This document shows positions 30,259-31,190 of a DNA stretch of 31,190 bases, piece after piece. Below the pieces are notes generated by a model. The model was not told the DNA's origin. It made no database searches and saw only the letters and a program-made list of their open reading frames with translations. Made by a program: the position numbers and the translations under genes. Position 1 is the stretch's first letter, and each line of letters starts with the position of its first letter. The DNA is taken from NCBI GenBank assembly GCA_900546825.1, contig UREE01000017.1, positions 1 through 31,190 on the forward strand, in the 5' to 3' direction. Source of the stretch: an uncultured Collinsella sp. Lineage in GTDB: Bacteria > Actinomycetota > Coriobacteriia > Coriobacteriales > Coriobacteriaceae.

Positions 30259-31190
30259 TTACTCAATGATCGTGGAGACGATGCCCGAACCGACGGTGTG
30301 GCCACCCTCGCGGATAGCGAAGCGCAGGCCCTCCTCCATGGCGATCGGGTGGATGAGGTCGCCCTCGATGGTGATGTGGTCACCAGGCATAGCCATCTCG
30401 GTGCCCTCGGGGAGCTTGACCGTACCGGTAACGTCGGTGGTACGGAAGTAGAACTGAGGACGATAACCATCGAAGAACGGGGTGTGACGGCCGCCCTCCT
30501 CCTTGGTCAGAACGTAGATCTCGCCGGTGAACTTGGTGTGCGGGGTAACCGAACCGGGCTTGCAGAGAACCTGGCCGCGCTCGATGTCCTCGCGCTTGAT
30601 GCCGCGGAGCAGCAGACCGACGTTGTCGCCAGCCTCGCAGAAGTCCATGGACTTACGGAACATCTCGATACCGGTAACGACGGTGTTCTGGGTATCCTTG
30701 ATGCCGACGATCTCGACGGGCTCGTTGAGCTTGAGCTCACCGCGCTCGACACGGCCGGTAGCAACGGTACCACGGCCGGAGATGGTCATAACGTCCTCAA
30801 CGGCCATCAGGAACGGGAGGTCGTTGTTACGAGCAGGCGTCGGGATGTACTCGTCGACAGCGTTCATGAGCTCGCGAATGGCGTCCATCCACTTGGCGTC
30901 GCCCTCGAGAGCGCCCAGAGCGGAACCACGGATGACGGGGATATCGTCGCCGGGGAAATCGTACTCGGAGAGGAGCTCACGGGTCTCCATCTCGACGAGG
31001 TCGATGAGCTCGTCATCGTCAACCATGTCGCACTTGTTCAGGAAGACGACGATGTAGGGAACGCCGACCTGACGGGCGAGCAGGATGTGCTCGCGGGTCT
31101 GAGCCATGGGGCCGTCGGTAGCGGCGATGACCAGGATAGCGCCGTCCATCTGAGCAGCACCGGTGATCATGTTCTTGACGTAGTCAGCAT
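30259..31190 (-). CDS. tuf: Elongation factor Tu, 5' end outside the window
   Basis: The C-terminal 310 or so residues of EF-Tu, the GTPase that delivers aminoacyl-tRNA to the ribosome. Visible are the end of the G domain (DYVKNMITGAAQMDGAILVIAATDGPMAQTREHILLARQVGVPYIVVFLNKCDMVDDDEL with the NKCD guanine motif, then GSALGAL), domain 2 (GRGTVATGRVERG) and domain 3 (TPFFDGYRPQFYFRTTDVTG, ending EGGHTVGSGIVSTIIE). The P-loop GHVDHGKT lies beyond the window end. It is followed by its own terminator, and the next unit, rpmG onward, has a separate promoter. Confidence 0.97.
   Translation of the reverse strand, partial: ADYVKNMITGAAQMDGAILVIAATDGPMAQTREHILLARQVGVPYIVVFLNKCDMVDDDELIDLVEMETRELLSEYDFPGDDIPVIRGSALGALEGDAKWMDAIRELMNAVDEYIPTPARNNDLPFLMAVEDVMTISGRGTVATGRVERGELKLNEPVEIVGIKDTQNTVVTGIEMFRKSMDFCEAGDNVGLLLRGIKREDIERGQVLCKPGSVTPHTKFTGEIYVLTKEEGGRHTPFFDGYRPQFYFRTTDVTGTVKLPEGTEMAMPGDHITIEGDLIHPIAMEEGLRFAIREGGHTVGSGIVSTIIE

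Overview
The window looks like chromosome from a high-GC gut actinobacterium of the class Coriobacteriia, most likely Collinsella or a close relative. This rests on gene order (tuf, rpmG, tRNA-Trp, secE, nusG, rplK, rplA), GC-rich third codon positions, AGGAGG-type ribosome binding sites with some GTG starts, and protein types I recognise from that group (WYL regulators, an ECF sigma/DUF4179-type pair, a FeoA-FeoB fusion). The genus is inferred from memory; no search was run.

Layout. 1-8.3 kb: a nested inverted repeat, a PLP aminotransferase, a flavodoxin-like unknown, a GH13 amylase followed by a UDG-superfamily glycosylase, a SotB/AraJ-type MFS transporter, a FeoA-FeoB iron transporter with a candidate GGTTAACC operator, and a small unknown protein. 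8.3-12.3 kb: an arginine-type APC permease, a dimethylargininase (DDAH)-like gene and a divergent GntR/FCD regulator. 12.3-17.7 kb: an alpha/beta hydrolase, a free-standing glucose-type PTS IIA, asnS, a WYL-type regulator and a lipoprotein substrate-binding protein. 17.9-19.7 kb: the permease and ATPase of that ABC importer (TrpXYZ-like). 19.8-25.5 kb: a broken secreted-protein start, an MscS channel, a two-gene operon joining a ParB-like/BMP fusion to a metallophosphoesterase, and an ECF sigma factor with its membrane anti-sigma. 25.8-27.3 kb: a collapsed leucine biosynthesis locus. 27.4-31.2 kb: the housekeeping cluster rplA, rplK, nusG, secE, tRNA-Trp, rpmG and tuf (5' end outside the window).

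Three places stand out. First, the DDAH-like gene ends in a perfect 19-bp inverted copy of its own sequence. It replaces the codons where the catalytic cysteine belongs and shifts the frame, while the family's usual Leu-Arg-Phe-stop ending is still readable out of frame. Second, the leu locus keeps a complete leader-peptide attenuator (19 residues, five Leu codons, four of them CTA). Behind it, leuA appears to have lost its start codon and two active-site residues, has gained a stop, and is joined by deletion to the C-terminal half of leuB. This predicts leucine auxotrophy unless functional copies exist elsewhere. Third, the intergenic gaps are rich in palindromic elements that recur within the window: an ACCACCACGAAGGGGACAGG family, an AATAAGGGACAGGTTTATTT family, and a tandem pair built on TCTCAATCTGTAACAG. 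They resemble transposase-mobilised REP-type repeats, but no transposase gene is present here.

The ParB-like/BMP fusion followed by a phosphoesterase (20.9-23.5 kb) is the best candidate for a poorly described system: a cytoplasmic protein with a ligand-binding domain of a type normally found outside the membrane, translationally coupled to a hydrolase.
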